Made by a program: the position numbers and the translations under genes. A stretch of DNA of 64,000 nucleotides from Anabaena subtropica FACHB-260 (GTDB taxonomy: Bacteria > Cyanobacteriota > Cyanobacteriia > Cyanobacteriales > Nostocaceae). Positions 1-11,233 of the stretch are shown here, one piece after another. The notes under the pieces are model-generated. The model was not told the DNA's origin, made no database searches, and saw only the letters and a program-made list of their open reading frames with translations. The stretch lies in the NCBI RefSeq assembly GCF_014697105.1, contig NZ_JACJRF010000006.1, positions 1 through 64,000 of the forward strand, given 5' to 3'. Within the stretch, counting starts at the first letter, position 1; each line of letters starts with the position of its first letter.

Positions 1-93
1 ATTGCTGCCAAAATCGCCTCTCACACACTACGCAAATTGCTTCGCCGCCTTTTTGGTATTGATGTTCTCACCTTCCAGTCTCATTCTCTTTAA
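1..93 (+). CDS. C-terminal fragment of a protein whose gene begins upstream of the window
   Basis: Frame 1 is open from base 1 to TAA at 91-93 (IAAKIASHTLRKLLRRLFGIDVLTFQSHSL*). Only 30 codons, so support is weak. Confidence 0.4.
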   Translation: MAAKIASHTLRKLLRRLFGIDVLTFQSHSL

Positions 94-130
94 TTCACAT
101 TAGACGTAAATTATTCTAAATTGACGGTTA

Positions 131-195
131 GTTGGGTGCGTCAGTATGAATAATTGCTTAGTAAAGCTAGGTTTTCTTGCACTGACGCACCCAAC
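131..195. repeat. Inverted repeat, 15-bp perfect arms (gttgggtgcgtcagt / actgacgcacccaac), 35-nt spacer
   Basis: Arms at 131-145 and 181-195 read directly from sequence. Confidence 0.85.
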
Positions 196-438
196 CTACT
201 TGGATATTTTTTTATATTTTGAATTTCTTGTTGGAGTACTAGCCATAGAATTTCTAACTAAAATTTTTGAGTGTATATCTTGGCTAAGTTAACATATACT
301 CTGAATTTTTATTTAAACTTAATAACTTTATGACTAACCATATCTAAATTAAATTATGGTTATTTGCTGAGTTGCCATAGAATTGAGTAGTTGATTTGAC
401 TCATCACAACCTATAGAATATGGTTAAAATAAAAAAAT

Positions 439-452
439 GTATTCTACAATAC
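439..452. promoter_or_regulatory. Candidate NtcA-binding site GTA-N8-TAC upstream of the first amt gene
   Basis: GTATTCTACAATAC matches GTAN8TAC; the downstream gene is an ammonium transporter, a typical NtcA target. Confidence 0.55.
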
Positions 453-690
453 AGAATTAATGTTTAGGTAAATAGAGAATCAATAAAATTTATTGAACAA
501 CCAACCAAATGACAATGTTTGTAACAGAAGTTAATTGATTAATTTCTGTAATTCTTGCTGTGAGTTTTTGATATTTAAAGTTGAGATAGTTTTAACAAAA
601 GCTAGAACAATATTTGATCCAAAACTTGTTTAATTGAGCTAATTAATCTAACTTGTAGGGGTAATTCTGTCACTAATATCAATCATCGCT

Positions 691-2181
691 ATGAACGCAG
701 TCACAGATAAGCTCATAAATAAGCGTATTCGACCCTGGCAACGCCTATTTGTACTAGCGATCGGCTCGATGGTATTTGCTGTTTATGCCCCTACAGTCGT
801 GCAAGCAGCAGATTCTCCCACCCTACAATCTTTATCAGCAACTACAACAAAACTGCAAATTTCAATTGACACTACCTGGGTATTACTTTCTGGGTTTTTA
901 GTGTTTTTTATGCAAACCGGCTTTGCCATGTTAGAAGCAGGTTTGATTCGTCAAAAAAGTGTAGTTAATGTTTTACTAGAAAATTTTATTGATGCTGCTG
1001 TAACCATTCTGGCATGGTGGGCAGTAGGCTTTGGTATTGCTTTTGGGACAAGTGCTGGTGGTTTGTTTGGTATAGACACATTCTTCCTCAGCCAACTACC
1101 TGATGTTGATGGTAGCTATCCATTAGGCGCACCAGGTTCTACAGCCGCTATCAACACCTATACTTTGTTTTTCTTTCAGTTTGCTTTTGCGGCTACAGCC
1201 AGTACTATCACTACTGGTTCAATGGCTGGCAGAACAGACTTTATTGGTGACTTAATTTACAGTGCAATTATGGGTGCTATTAGCTACCCAGTAATTGTTC
1301 ATTGGGCGTGGAATTCTAATGGTTGGCTAGCCCAACTCAGTTATCATGATTTCGCTGGTGGTTCGGTTGTTCACACTGTTGGTGGCTGGACAGCACTAAT
1401 TGGTGCATATTTGCTTGGACCTCGTTTTGGTCGCCCACCCTGGGGAAAACTACCACCAGCTCATAATTTAAGCTTGGCAACATTGGGAACAATGATTCTC
1501 TGGTTTGGTTGGTACGGATTTAACCCTGGTTCAACCCTTGGTACCGCTAATCCAGGTTTAATTGGGTTGGTAACTGTAAACACCACACTTGCCGCAGGAG
1601 CAGGTGCATTAGCAGCCTTAATTTTTCTGTATATCCGTACAGGTAAGTGGGATCTAGTTTATTGTCTCAACGGTTCCCTATCGGGTTTAGTCGCAATTAC
1701 AGCTGCTTGTGCTTATGTCGCTCCCTGGGCTGCTGTATTAATTGGATTAACTGGCGGTGTTTTGGTGGTGCTAGGGGTGGATTTAATTGAGTCACTCCAT
1801 ATTGACGACCCAGTAGGAGCATTTGCTGTACATGGTATTAACGGCATGATGGGTACTCTTGCCGTTGGCTTTTTAGGCCAATCAGAACTCACCCTGAATC
1901 AAAAATCAGGGCTACTTTTAGGCGGTGGGTTTGATTTACTAGGTATACAAATACTGGGTATGGTGGCAATTATAGTTTTTACCGTAGCTTTTGCCTTTCT
2001 GATGTATTGTGGACTCAAAGCTATGGGACATTTACGTGTTAATGCCAAAGCAGATCACATCGGTATTGATGCGTATGAACATGGTGTATCAGTATGGCCT
2101 GATGTTTATGCAGTCGAACAATTGATCGCAGAACAAGACCAGATTAAAACTTCTGAAACTAATGCTTTGGAGGATGAATAA
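691..2181 (+). CDS. amt: Ammonium transporter (Amt family)
   Basis: Conserved Amt motifs (FFMQTGFAMLEAG, DFAGGSVVHTVGG, DDPVGAFAVHGINGMMGT). Confidence 0.95.
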   Translation: MNAVTDKLINKRIRPWQRLFVLAIGSMVFAVYAPTVVQAADSPTLQSLSATTTKLQISIDTTWVLLSGFLVFFMQTGFAMLEAGLIRQKSVVNVLLENFIDAAVTILAWWAVGFGIAFGTSAGGLFGIDTFFLSQLPDVDGSYPLGAPGSTAAINTYTLFFFQFAFAATASTITTGSMAGRTDFIGDLIYSAIMGAISYPVIVHWAWNSNGWLAQLSYHDFAGGSVVHTVGGWTALIGAYLLGPRFGRPPWGKLPPAHNLSLATLGTMILWFGWYGFNPGSTLGTANPGLIGLVTVNTTLAAGAGALAALIFLYIRTGKWDLVYCLNGSLSGLVAITAACAYVAPWAAVLIGLTGGVLVVLGVDLIESLHIDDPVGAFAVHGINGMMGTLAVGFLGQSELTLNQKSGLLLGGGFDLLGIQILGMVAIIVFTVAFAFLMYCGLKAMGHLRVNAKADHIGIDAYEHGVSVWPDVYAVEQLIAEQDQIKTSETNALEDE

Positions 2182-2617
2182 AGTGGCAAAGCTGATCAAT
2201 TTTCATCTGACCACTCCTTACTTAAATTGCTTGAAAACGATATTGACAATGTGAAGCTATCCCTCCTTTCAATCAGAAATTTTGTTAATTAAAGACTCAA
2301 TGAAGGAGATGTAACTGTGTGAAAAAACAATCTATAATAAATTCTTCAGAATTCTAGCCAATAATATTTACAAAAGTGCCATTAATTTCCTAAACTCCTA
2401 TTTAGGTTAATTGAATTGCTCATTGGTCAATTAAGTGGGATCAATAAAAAATAGCAAATAACCACTTAATTTTATCTAAGTAGTTGTCATGAACTGCATG
2501 AACTGCGTACACAAGAAAGAATGAGAAAGGGACTAGGGACTCAGGACTCAGCACTCAAGACTCATTACTTTCTTTCATCGGCTGTTAAAGATAGTTGGAA
2601 GGTTAGCGATCAGACTC

Positions 2618-4201
2618 ATGTACCAACAGAAATCAAGAACAAAAAATAGACGTTTTTCTACAAGAAATAACGTCAAAAACAGACAATCTAACGCTCAAAA
2701 CAAGATATTTACTTTCATCAAAAAACTCTCTCCCAGTTGGCAAGCCTGCATACCTCTGGCTTGTTTAATCGTTTTGGGTTGGAGTTATGTAGCAGTTGCC
2801 CAAGCCCCAGCCGCCGGCCCAACAACGGCTGAACTGAAAGTTGCTCTTGACACCCTATGGGTAGCGATCGCAGCCTTTTTGGTATTCTTTATGAATGCTG
2901 GTTTTGGTATGCTGGAAACCGGCTTCTGTCGTCAAAAAAATGCTGTTAACGTTCTTGCCAAAAACTTGATCGTGTTTGCCCTCGCAACCGTTGCTTTTTG
3001 GGCAATTGGTTTTGGCTTAATGTTCGGTGATGGTAATGATTTCATCGGTTTAAACGGGTTTTTCCTTACAGGCGCAGATAACAGTCCCGCCACCGGTGAT
3101 GCTTATAAAGGTGTGTTTAGCGCTCTGAGTTGGACTGGCGTACCGTTAGAGGCAAAATTCTTATTCCAGTTGGTATTTGCAGGAACTGCGGCAACAATTG
3201 TTTCTGGTGCAGTTGCCGAAAGAATCAAGTTTGTTGACTTCTTGATTTTCAGCCTCTTACTTGTAGGTATAGCCTATCCCATTACTGGACACTGGATTTG
3301 GGGTGGTGGTTGGCTGGCAAAAGCTGGCTTCTGGGATTTTGCTGGTTCTACAGTAGTCCATTCGGTTGGTGGCTGGGCAGCTTTGATGGGAGCCGCATTT
3401 CTCGGCCCCCGCATTGGTAAATATCAAGATAAGCAAGTTGTGGCTTTACCCGGTCATAACATGAGTATTGCTACCTTAGGTTGCCTGATTCTGTGGTTGG
3501 GCTGGTTTGGCTTCAACCCCGGTTCTGTAATGGCTGCTGACCCCAATGCAATTACTCACATCGCCTTAACAACTAACATGGCTGGTGCAGTCGGTGGTAT
3601 TGCTGCTACTGCTACCGCTTGGGTGTACTTGGGCAAACCAGACTTGTCCATGATTATTAATGGTGTTTTGGCTGGTTTGGTGGCAATTACTGCACCTTGT
3701 GCTTACGTTAACATTCCCGGCTCTATCATCATTGGTTTGATTGCTGGAGTTTTAGTTGTTTTCTCCGTCACCTTCTTCGACAAAATTGGTATTGACGACC
3801 CAGTAGGTGCTACCTCAGTTCACCTAGTTTGTGGTGTTTGGGGAACTCTGGCAGTTGGTTTATGGGCTGTTGGGCCTGGTGTTTATTCTTGGTATGGTGA
3901 AGGTGGTGGGCCTGCCAGAGGTTTGTTTAGTGGTGGTAACTTAGCACCGTTTCTCACTCAATTCTTAGGCGCTGCGGCAGTCGGTGGTATGACAGTCCTT
4001 GTCAGCAGTATTTTCTGGCTAGTTTTGAAGGCAACTTTAGGTATTAGAGTCACCAGAGAAGAGGAATTGGAAGGCTTAGATATCGGTGAACACGGTATGG
4101 AAGCCTATAGTGGATTCCTCAAAGAAGCCAGCCCAGGTGGATTTACAGAAGGCAAGGCTTCTGGTAAATACTCTTCAGGTGAAGATTACACAATTAGCTG
4201 A
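2618..4201 (+). CDS. amt: Ammonium transporter (Amt family), tandem paralogue
   Basis: Same Amt motifs ([45 protein letters not shown]). Confidence 0.95.
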   Translation: MYQQKSRTKNRRFSTRNNVKNRQSNAQNKIFTFIKKLSPSWQACIPLACLIVLGWSYVAVAQAPAAGPTTAELKVALDTLWVAIAAFLVFFMNAGFGMLETGFCRQKNAVNVLAKNLIVFALATVAFWAIGFGLMFGDGNDFIGLNGFFLTGADNSPATGDAYKGVFSALSWTGVPLEAKFLFQLVFAGTAATIVSGAVAERIKFVDFLIFSLLLVGIAYPITGHWIWGGGWLAKAGFWDFAGSTVVHSVGGWAALMGAAFLGPRIGKYQDKQVVALPGHNMSIATLGCLILWLGWFGFNPGSVMAADPNAITHIALTTNMAGAVGGIAATATAWVYLGKPDLSMIINGVLAGLVAITAPCAYVNIPGSIIIGLIAGVLVVFSVTFFDKIGIDDPVGATSVHLVCGVWGTLAVGLWAVGPGVYSWYGEGGGPARGLFSGGNLAPFLTQFLGAAAVGGMTVLVSSIFWLVLKATLGIRVTREEELEGLDIGEHGMEAYSGFLKEASPGGFTEGKASGKYSSGEDYTIS

Positions 4202-4222
4202 TAAATCTTCTATTTAGAGCTG

Positions 4223-4256
4223 AAGACCCCGTTTTTTGATAAAGCGGGGTCTTTTA
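4223..4256 (+). terminator. Hairpin terminator downstream of second amt gene
   Basis: AAGACCCCG (4223-4231) / CGGGGTCTT (4245-4253), 9-bp stem followed by a short T run. Confidence 0.75.
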
Positions 4257-4396
4257 GTTGGGCTTTTAGTTGAGAGTCAATAAAATCACTTATTAAAGCA
4301 AACAGAGGTAGAAAGAAAAATAACTGTTGACTAATGACCAATGACTAATGACTAATGACTAATACCGATTTAAAATCTGAGTCAAATCATTGGTAG

Positions 4397-5224
4397 ATGT
4401 CGCTAGTCGTGTCAACTTCTACAAAACACTTTCCTATTTGGGCTTTTTTCTCACTGGTATCCAACGGCATACTGATGCTGGCGGTCATCCTGCTAATTTG
4501 GCAACAGCAGAAATTGACAGTCTTTTCTAGTAATGCACCCCTTTCGGTTCCAGCTAGTCAACCCCAAACTGTTGCACCAGAGTTAGGCCCTCGTCACAAA
4601 CTCAATTACCAAAAATGGGTAGATATCCTCAAACAAGAAGCCAACGTAGCTGCGGAAAAACGCCCCCAGCGCTTAAGCATACTGGCAGGCGATTCTTTGA
4701 GCCTATGGTTTCCCGTTGAATTATTACCAGAAGATAGAACTTGGCTCAATCAAGGAATTTCTGGCGAAACTAGCCGTGGACTATTACAAAGATTGAATCT
4801 TTTTGATAAGAGTCAGCCAGAGACGATTTTTGTGATGATTGGCATTAATGACCTAATTCGAGGGGTAAGTGATGAAGTTATTTTAGATAATCAGCGACAA
4901 ATCCTGAATTACTTGCGAAAAACTCATCCGCAAGCGAAGATTTTTGTCCAGTCGATTTTGCCTCATGGGGGAGAGGACGCAACTTGGGAAGGACGAGAAA
5001 AACTTCTAGTCATCCCCAACAGTCGGATTCAAAAGTTAAATCAACAGTTGCAAAGCATAGCCACTAATCAAGGCGTGAAATATTTAGACTTATACCCTTT
5101 GTTTACGAATCAAAAGGGAAACATCCGCCAAGAATTCACCACCGATGGTTTACATCTAAGTCCCGCCGGCTATGTAGTTTGGCGCACTGCATTGCAGGTT
5201 TATCAGCAAGGAGTGGACAAATAA
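4397..5224 (+). CDS. SGNH/GDSL-type esterase/lipase, N-terminal TM anchor
   Basis: ILAGDSLS block, IGINDL, and DGLHLSPAGY near the C terminus. Confidence 0.85.
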   Translation: MSLVVSTSTKHFPIWAFFSLVSNGILMLAVILLIWQQQKLTVFSSNAPLSVPASQPQTVAPELGPRHKLNYQKWVDILKQEANVAAEKRPQRLSILAGDSLSLWFPVELLPEDRTWLNQGISGETSRGLLQRLNLFDKSQPETIFVMIGINDLIRGVSDEVILDNQRQILNYLRKTHPQAKIFVQSILPHGGEDATWEGREKLLVIPNSRIQKLNQQLQSIATNQGVKYLDLYPLFTNQKGNIRQEFTTDGLHLSPAGYVVWRTALQVYQQGVDK

Positions 5225-5394
5225 ATTCAAAATATCCTACGGGAAGAGCAAGCGCTGCAAAATTCAAACTTAAAGAATTTCTCCCCCTACTCCCTGCTTG
5301 ATTTTTAATTTTTCTTGCCTATCTCCCAATCTCCGTAACCAAATTGTGTCTTGGCACGAGAGAATCAGAGGAGGAGATATTAACAAATACAACA

Positions 5395-6603
5395 ATGGAT
5401 ACAAAAACTTTTAAGCGTACACTACAACATTCAGAAAATTACAACCGCAAGGGCTTTGGGCATCAGGCAGAAGTTGCTACCCAATTGCAGTCTGAGTATC
5501 AGAGTAGCTTAATTCAGGAAATACGCGATCGCAACTACACTCTGCAAAGAGGTGATGTCACTATCCGACTAGCCCAAGCCTTTGGTTTTTGCTGGGGTGT
5601 AGAACGTGCTGTGGCGATGGCTTACGAAACTCGCAAGCATTTCCCCACAGAACGTATTTGGATTACCAATGAAATTATTCACAATCCCTCGGTGAATCAA
5701 CGGATGCAGGAGATGCAGGTAGGATTTATTCCAGTGGAAGCTGGTAAAAAAGACTTTTCTGTTGTTGCCAACAATGATGTGGTCATTCTACCTGCCTTTG
5801 GTGCTAGCGTCCAAGAAATGCAGCTACTGAGCGAGAAAGGCTGCAAAATCGTTGACACTACTTGCCCTTGGGTATCGAAAGTTTGGAATACAGTCGAAAA
5901 GCACAAAAAAGGTGAATATACTTCAATTATTCACGGTAAATACAAACATGAAGAGACTGTTGCTACTAGTTCCTTTGCTGGAAAATATTTAATCGTCTTA
6001 AATTTACAAGAAGCCCAATATGTTGCCGACTATATTCTTAATGGTGGCAACCGAGAAGAATTTTTGCAAAAATTTGTTAAAGCTTGTTCAGCAGGTTTTG
6101 ACCCTGATAAGGACTTAGAACGAGTCGGTATTGCCAACCAAACAACCATGCTCAAAGGTGAAACTGAGCAAATTGGCAAACTGTTTGAGCATATCATGCT
6201 GCAAAAGTATGGACCGATGGAATTGAATAAACATTTTCAAAGTTTTAATACCATCTGTGATGCTACTCAAGAACGACAAGATGCGATGTTGGAATTAGTG
6301 CAAGAAAATGTAGATTTAATGATTGTTATTGGTGGATTCAATTCTTCCAATACTACTCAATTACAACAAATATCTGAAGAACGCGGCTTGCCTTCTTATC
6401 ACATCGATATCGTTGAACGAATTAAATCAAGGGATGCCATCGAACATCGGCAATTGAATGGAGAATTAGTAACTACGAAAAACTGGCTACCAGCAGGAGA
6501 AATTGTCGTTGGAGTTACTTCTGGGGCTTCTACACCAGATAAAGTAGTGGAAGATGTGATTGAAAGAATTTTTGCTTTGAAAGCAACATCACCAGTACTT
6601 TAA
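5395..6603 (+). CDS. ispH: 4-hydroxy-3-methylbut-2-enyl diphosphate reductase
   Basis: [49 protein letters not shown]. The track ORF starts at a TTG at 5344; ATG at 5395 (MDTKTFKR) is a more likely start. Confidence 0.93.
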   Translation: MDTKTFKRTLQHSENYNRKGFGHQAEVATQLQSEYQSSLIQEIRDRNYTLQRGDVTIRLAQAFGFCWGVERAVAMAYETRKHFPTERIWITNEIIHNPSVNQRMQEMQVGFIPVEAGKKDFSVVANNDVVILPAFGASVQEMQLLSEKGCKIVDTTCPWVSKVWNTVEKHKKGEYTSIIHGKYKHEETVATSSFAGKYLIVLNLQEAQYVADYILNGGNREEFLQKFVKACSAGFDPDKDLERVGIANQTTMLKGETEQIGKLFEHIMLQKYGPMELNKHFQSFNTICDATQERQDAMLELVQENVDLMIVIGGFNSSNTTQLQQISEERGLPSYHIDIVERIKSRDAIEHRQLNGELVTTKNWLPAGEIVVGVTSGASTPDKVVEDVIERIFALKATSPVL

Positions 6604-6716
6604 ACATAGCCAACTTAGGAAATAACTCTTGTAGGGTAGGCATTCCGTCTGCCCTGAAACTTTTTTTCACAACAATATCAACGCATATACAAATTAATCC
6701 TGAGAATTTAAATTCC

Positions 6717-7205
6717 ATGAATTATTGGCTAATGAAGTCAGAACCAGAAGTGTATAGCATTATTAATCTACAACAAGATGGACAGACTATCTGGGATGGT
6801 GTTCGTAATTATCAAGCTCGCAACTTTTTGCGACAAATGCAACCAGGAGACTTAGTTTTTTTCTATCATTCTAATACTAATCCCCCTGGCATTGTTGGAT
6901 TAATGCGTGTAGTCAAAACAGATATTGCTGACCCCACTCAGTTTGACTCAAGCAGTAAATACTACGATTCAAAATCAACTCCTGAATCTCCTCGTTGGCA
7001 AACGGTTATAGTAGAATTTGTAGAAAATTTTTCTCAGCCTATCTCATTAACAACCCTCAGAAAAAAATTTAGTGCAGAAGAACTCATAGTTATTAAACAG
7101 GGAAATCGATTATCAGTAATGCCTGTGTCTGATACAATAGCGCAAAAGATTTTGGCAATGCAACATAACACGAGCGATCGCTACCCGTTACTGCATACCT
7201 CCTGA
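6717..7205 (+). CDS. EVE domain-containing protein
   Basis: MNYWLMKSEPEVYSI...WDGVRNYQARNFLRQMQPGD is the characteristic EVE/thymocyte nuclear protein 1-like start. Confidence 0.88.
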   Translation: MNYWLMKSEPEVYSIINLQQDGQTIWDGVRNYQARNFLRQMQPGDLVFFYHSNTNPPGIVGLMRVVKTDIADPTQFDSSSKYYDSKSTPESPRWQTVIVEFVENFSQPISLTTLRKKFSAEELIVIKQGNRLSVMPVSDTIAQKILAMQHNTSDRYPLLHTS

Positions 7206-7416
7206 TATTTCTTTACGTATTTATAGCGTTTTTTATTATTTCAAGTCTTGAGAGTTGATTTAATTTCAGGAATGTATGATAAAAAATGCTGAATAACTAA
7301 TTCTTGGAGCGTTGCATAAGTGCAGACATAACACCTAGTCGGGAATATTATCTGCTTTGCTAACTCACCTGGGGAATTTGGGATCTAATATTTGTAAGAT
7401 GTATCTTACATGAGTT

Positions 7417-8379
7417 ATGAGTAAATATTTAATCAATCGTCTACTAGTTGCTATTCCTACACTAATTGCCATTAGTCTAGTTATATTTACTATCCTGGCA
7501 TTAGCGCCTGGTGATCCAATGGGTGAATTTGCTCTCAATCCCTCCATTACAGCAGAGGTAAGAGAAAATATCAAAAAATCTTTAGGATTAGACCAACCAA
7601 TTCATATTCGTTATCTCAAATGGGTGATAGCTTTTATTCGTGGAGATATGGGCTATTCTTTCACTAGTCGCAGTCCTGTAATTGATTTAATTTTACAACG
7701 CCTACCGACAACATTATGGATAGTTGGTTCAGCTTACCTACTAGGTGCTATGCTGGCTATCCCTTTAGGGATGATTTCTGCCCTGAAACGCCATACATTG
7801 ATTGACCATGTTTTAACTACATTAGTATTTTTCGGTTTCTCTCTGCCAACTTTCTTTACGGGCTTACTGTTTATTATTATCTTTAGCATTCAGTTAAAAT
7901 GGCTGCCTTTCATCTATAACAGTACATTACAAGTAAAAGATTGGCAGAGCTTGATTGCCCAAATTCAACAATCTATTATGCCAATTTCTGTGTTAGCACT
8001 TTGGCAGACAGCAATGTTAATGCGCTTTGTTCGTTCAGAAATTTTGGAAAATATCCATCAAGATTATGTACGTACTGCTTATGCGAAAGGATTACCCAAA
8101 TTTTTAGTCATTAGTCGGCATATTTTACGGAATGCGTTAATTCCTGTAGTGACATTAATAGCATTGGATATTCCCAGTGTGTTTACAGGTGCTTTGGTGA
8201 CAGAAAAGGTTTTTCGTGTTCCTGGTATTGGTGCTTTATTAATTGACTCTATTTATAAAAATGACACTCCCGTTGTGATGGCAATTACCTTTATATATGC
8301 AATCTTAATTGTGATTTTTAATCTGGTTGCTGATATTCTCTATGGTTTATTAGATCCTCGTGTTCAATATACAAAGTAG
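7417..8379 (+). CDS. Peptide-type ABC transporter permease (DppB/OppB family)
   Basis: N-terminal LALAPGDP, EAA-like loop (RTAYAKGLPKFLVISRHILRNALIPVVT), C-terminal YGLLDPRVQY. Confidence 0.92.
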   Translation: MSKYLINRLLVAIPTLIAISLVIFTILALAPGDPMGEFALNPSITAEVRENIKKSLGLDQPIHIRYLKWVIAFIRGDMGYSFTSRSPVIDLILQRLPTTLWIVGSAYLLGAMLAIPLGMISALKRHTLIDHVLTTLVFFGFSLPTFFTGLLFIIIFSIQLKWLPFIYNSTLQVKDWQSLIAQIQQSIMPISVLALWQTAMLMRFVRSEILENIHQDYVRTAYAKGLPKFLVISRHILRNALIPVVTLIALDIPSVFTGALVTEKVFRVPGIGALLIDSIYKNDTPVVMAITFIYAILIVIFNLVADILYGLLDPRVQYTK

Positions 8380-8479
8380 GGTAATCACAGAATTTTTTGC
8401 TAGTTGGTAGTCAGCACTTTATTACTAAAAAAATAAGAAATGAATTCCTGAATAAAAATAAATTTATTCCTCAAAAAAG

Positions 8480-9421
8480 ATGTTGAAAAGATGGTTTAGT
8501 AGCACTTCAGAAATACCTCCATTATTGGCTACAAGTAATATTGCTAGACAAGAAAGCCTCTCTCAAGAGGCGTGGCGTAAGTTTCGCGGTAATCGTCAGG
8601 CTATGTTGGGTGCTGTGCTGCTGATGATTATCATTTTGAGTGTTCTGTTTGGGCCTTTGATTTACAATGTTCCCATCAATAAAATTGATTTTGCTAAGTC
8701 CACTCTTCCACCAAGTTGGGAACATCTATTTGGGACTAATGATTTAGGTCAAGATATATTAGCCAGGGTATTGTACGGTGGCAGAATATCAATCGCCGTA
8801 GGTGTGTTTTCGATGTTGGTAGCGATAACTTTGGGGATACTCATCGGCGCACTTTCAGGATTTTATGGTGGTTGGTTGGATGTGGTATTGATGCGCTTGA
8901 CTGATTTGTGTCTGGCTTTACCGCGTCTACCATTATTGTTATTGGTAATATTTTTGTTTCGGGATGTAATTAAGGCGATCGCTGGCCCAGAACTAGGTAT
9001 ATTTGTCTTAGTTGTCCTAGTTATTGGGGGACTCAACTGGATGTCTGTAGCCAGGTTAGTGAGGGCTGGTTTTTTAACAGTGCGTGAACAAGAATTTGTC
9101 ACCGCCGCCCGCGCCCTTGGTGCTTCCCCTAGACGGTTAATCTGGATTCATATTTTGCCAAATGTCATCAGTCCGGTATTGGTAGCGGCTACTCTTTCTG
9201 TGAGTACGGCTATTATTACGGAATCTACACTCAGCTTTTTCGGTCTGGGTTTTCCCCCAGATGTACCAACCTGGGGAAGAATGCTTTATGATGCACAAAA
9301 TTTTTTGGAGTTTGCGCCTTACATGGTGATTTTTCCTGGGATGGCCATATTTTTGACTGTCTTGAGTATCAACTACATAGGTGATGGTTTAAGGGATGCC
9401 CTTGATCCTCGATTGTCTTAG
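8480..9421 (+). CDS. Peptide-type ABC transporter permease (DppC/OppC family)
   Basis: HLFGTNDLGQDILARVLYGGRISIAVG, TAARALGASPRRLIWIHILPN, LRDALDPRL. Confidence 0.92.
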   Translation: MLKRWFSSTSEIPPLLATSNIARQESLSQEAWRKFRGNRQAMLGAVLLMIIILSVLFGPLIYNVPINKIDFAKSTLPPSWEHLFGTNDLGQDILARVLYGGRISIAVGVFSMLVAITLGILIGALSGFYGGWLDVVLMRLTDLCLALPRLPLLLLVIFLFRDVIKAIAGPELGIFVLVVLVIGGLNWMSVARLVRAGFLTVREQEFVTAARALGASPRRLIWIHILPNVISPVLVAATLSVSTAIITESTLSFFGLGFPPDVPTWGRMLYDAQNFLEFAPYMVIFPGMAIFLTVLSINYIGDGLRDALDPRLS

Positions 9422-9513
9422 TATAAGTTTGCATCAATTCGAATCTTTTTTAAACACAGAAGAACATAGAGTAGTGCAGAGTTTTGCGAACATCAGTTAA
9501 CTGTGAATTACGG

Positions 9514-10680
9514 TTAGTTTCTCAATTGCACAGGCATAGCTAAATAAGTCATCTTCAAACCACCTAATGGAGTGAAAATTACTGGTGTGAGATTTTGATT
9601 GATGTGTATTTGAATTTCTGAAGATGGTAAGGCTTTTAATCCTTCCATTAAATACTTAACGTTAAAGGCAATTTCTATATCCTCACCCGCAATTTCCGCA
9701 GTCATTGACTCTCTACCACTGCCCATTTCTTGAGCTTCACAAGATAAGGTCAGTTCTTGAGCAGTACTATCAATTGTCACCTTGACAATATTATTTTTCT
9801 GGTCTGCTAGTACAGCAATTCGCTCTAAAGTGCTTAATAATTGTCGGCGTTCAACTGTTACTTGTCGCTCAAATTGGCGGGGGATGAGTTGGCGATAAGC
9901 TGGGTATTGACCTTCTAAAGTACGACTAGTTAAGCGTTGATTTTGCCATGCAAAAACCACTTGACCTTGGTCTAAATATAAGGCTATGGGTTCCTCCGAT
10001 GAAGCATTATGAGTCAACATCCTTTCTACTTCTCGTAATGCTCTGGCTGGTACTGTCACCTCTAGTTGTTGCTCGTTATCTTCTAAAGGACGTTCGTTAG
10101 CGGTTTCTACTACTGCTAGGCGATGTCCATCAGTAGCAGCAAATTCCAAGGTGTCTTGTTTAACGGTGAGATGGACTCCCGTGAGTACTTGCTTTGTTTC
10201 GTCGCCACTAGTAGCAAATAATGAACCCCGTAATCCTTCCATTAAGGCAGTGGCTGTGAGATAAATAGCTTCGGTATTTTCAATTAAAGGTAATTCAGGA
10301 AACTCTTCAGACCCCATTGCTCGCACTTGGTACTGTCCGGTTTTTGGTGTCAGCGTGACGATTAAACCTTCTCCGGTTGCTGTACCATCGGTCAAGGCTG
10401 ATTCATCATCTAGGGTAATTTCTCCTTCTGGTAGACGTGAGGTAATGTCTACTAGTAACTTAGCAGGAAGTGCGATCGCTCCCCCTTGCCACACGTCCGC
10501 ATTAAAGCTGGTACGGATACCTAAACTGAGATCAAATGCTGTTAAGCTTACCTGATTAGTTTGAGCATCGGCTTGCAGCAGTACGTTAGCGAGTATTGGA
10601 TGAGTTGGTCGTGACGGTACAGCACGGCTGACGAGGGAAAGGTTTGTACTGAGGTCGCTTTGGGCGCAAACTAATTTCAT
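9514..10680 (-). CDS. dnaN: DNA polymerase III beta subunit (sliding clamp)
   Basis: Full-length clamp; MKLVCAQSDLSTNLSLVSRAVPSRPTHPILANVLL...ATDGHRLA...GGLKMTYLAMPVQLRN. Confidence 0.97.
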   Translation of the reverse strand: MKLVCAQSDLSTNLSLVSRAVPSRPTHPILANVLLQADAQTNQVSLTAFDLSLGIRTSFNADVWQGGAIALPAKLLVDITSRLPEGEITLDDESALTDGTATGEGLIVTLTPKTGQYQVRAMGSEEFPELPLIENTEAIYLTATALMEGLRGSLFATSGDETKQVLTGVHLTVKQDTLEFAATDGHRLAVVETANERPLEDNEQQLEVTVPARALREVERMLTHNASSEEPIALYLDQGQVVFAWQNQRLTSRTLEGQYPAYRQLIPRQFERQVTVERRQLLSTLERIAVLADQKNNIVKVTIDSTAQELTLSCEAQEMGSGRESMTAEIAGEDIEIAFNVKYLMEGLKALPSSEIQIHINQNLTPVIFTPLGGLKMTYLAMPVQLRN

Positions 10681-10923
10681 AATCTATTGGGGAATTGGGA
10701 ATTGAGAAACGGGAATGAAGAAATGTAGTTTGTAATAGTGGGTGGTATCAAATTTTATCTGAATCTGCGCCTTTTAAACTTTTTGGTAGTGCTTTTATTT
10801 TCTATACAGTCATTAACGGGAAAATCCCACAACCAAACATAAACAAGGTTTCTTTGCCCATTCCCTATTTTTAATACCGTCTACTACTCTAATCTCTAAC
10901 CTCTTCGCTAAAAATGTAGAAAT

Positions 10924-11063
10924 TGTGGAAAAAGTGCTACGGCTTCATATCTGTGGAAAACTTGTGGAAAAACCCCCTATTTTTTCCACAGGGTAATTAT
11001 ACTTGAGTTAGCTTTTCCACCCAAGGTATCAAGTTTTCCACAAAAAATAACTATTTTTCCACA
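10924..11063. promoter_or_regulatory. oriC: DnaA-box cluster, probable chromosomal replication origin (oriC)
   Basis: TTTTCCACA or its complement at 10924-10932(-), 10952-10960(-), 10963-10971(-), 10982-10990(+), 11034-11042(+), 11055-11063(+); near-match TTTTCCACC at 11013-11021. AT-rich stretch follows (about 11068-11110). Adjacent to dnaN. Confidence 0.85.
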
Positions 11064-11233
11064 GACAAGATTTAAATTTAATCTATTTTTATACATTATT
11101 TAATATAGCAGTTCCTAATTATATGAGGTACAGTAAACCCTAGCTCCAAACCTCAACTAGATGTACCTCATCAAAACGAGAAACGCTCTATTCAATAGCA
11201 CTAAAAGGTTAAAACCCCACACTTGAAACTAGA

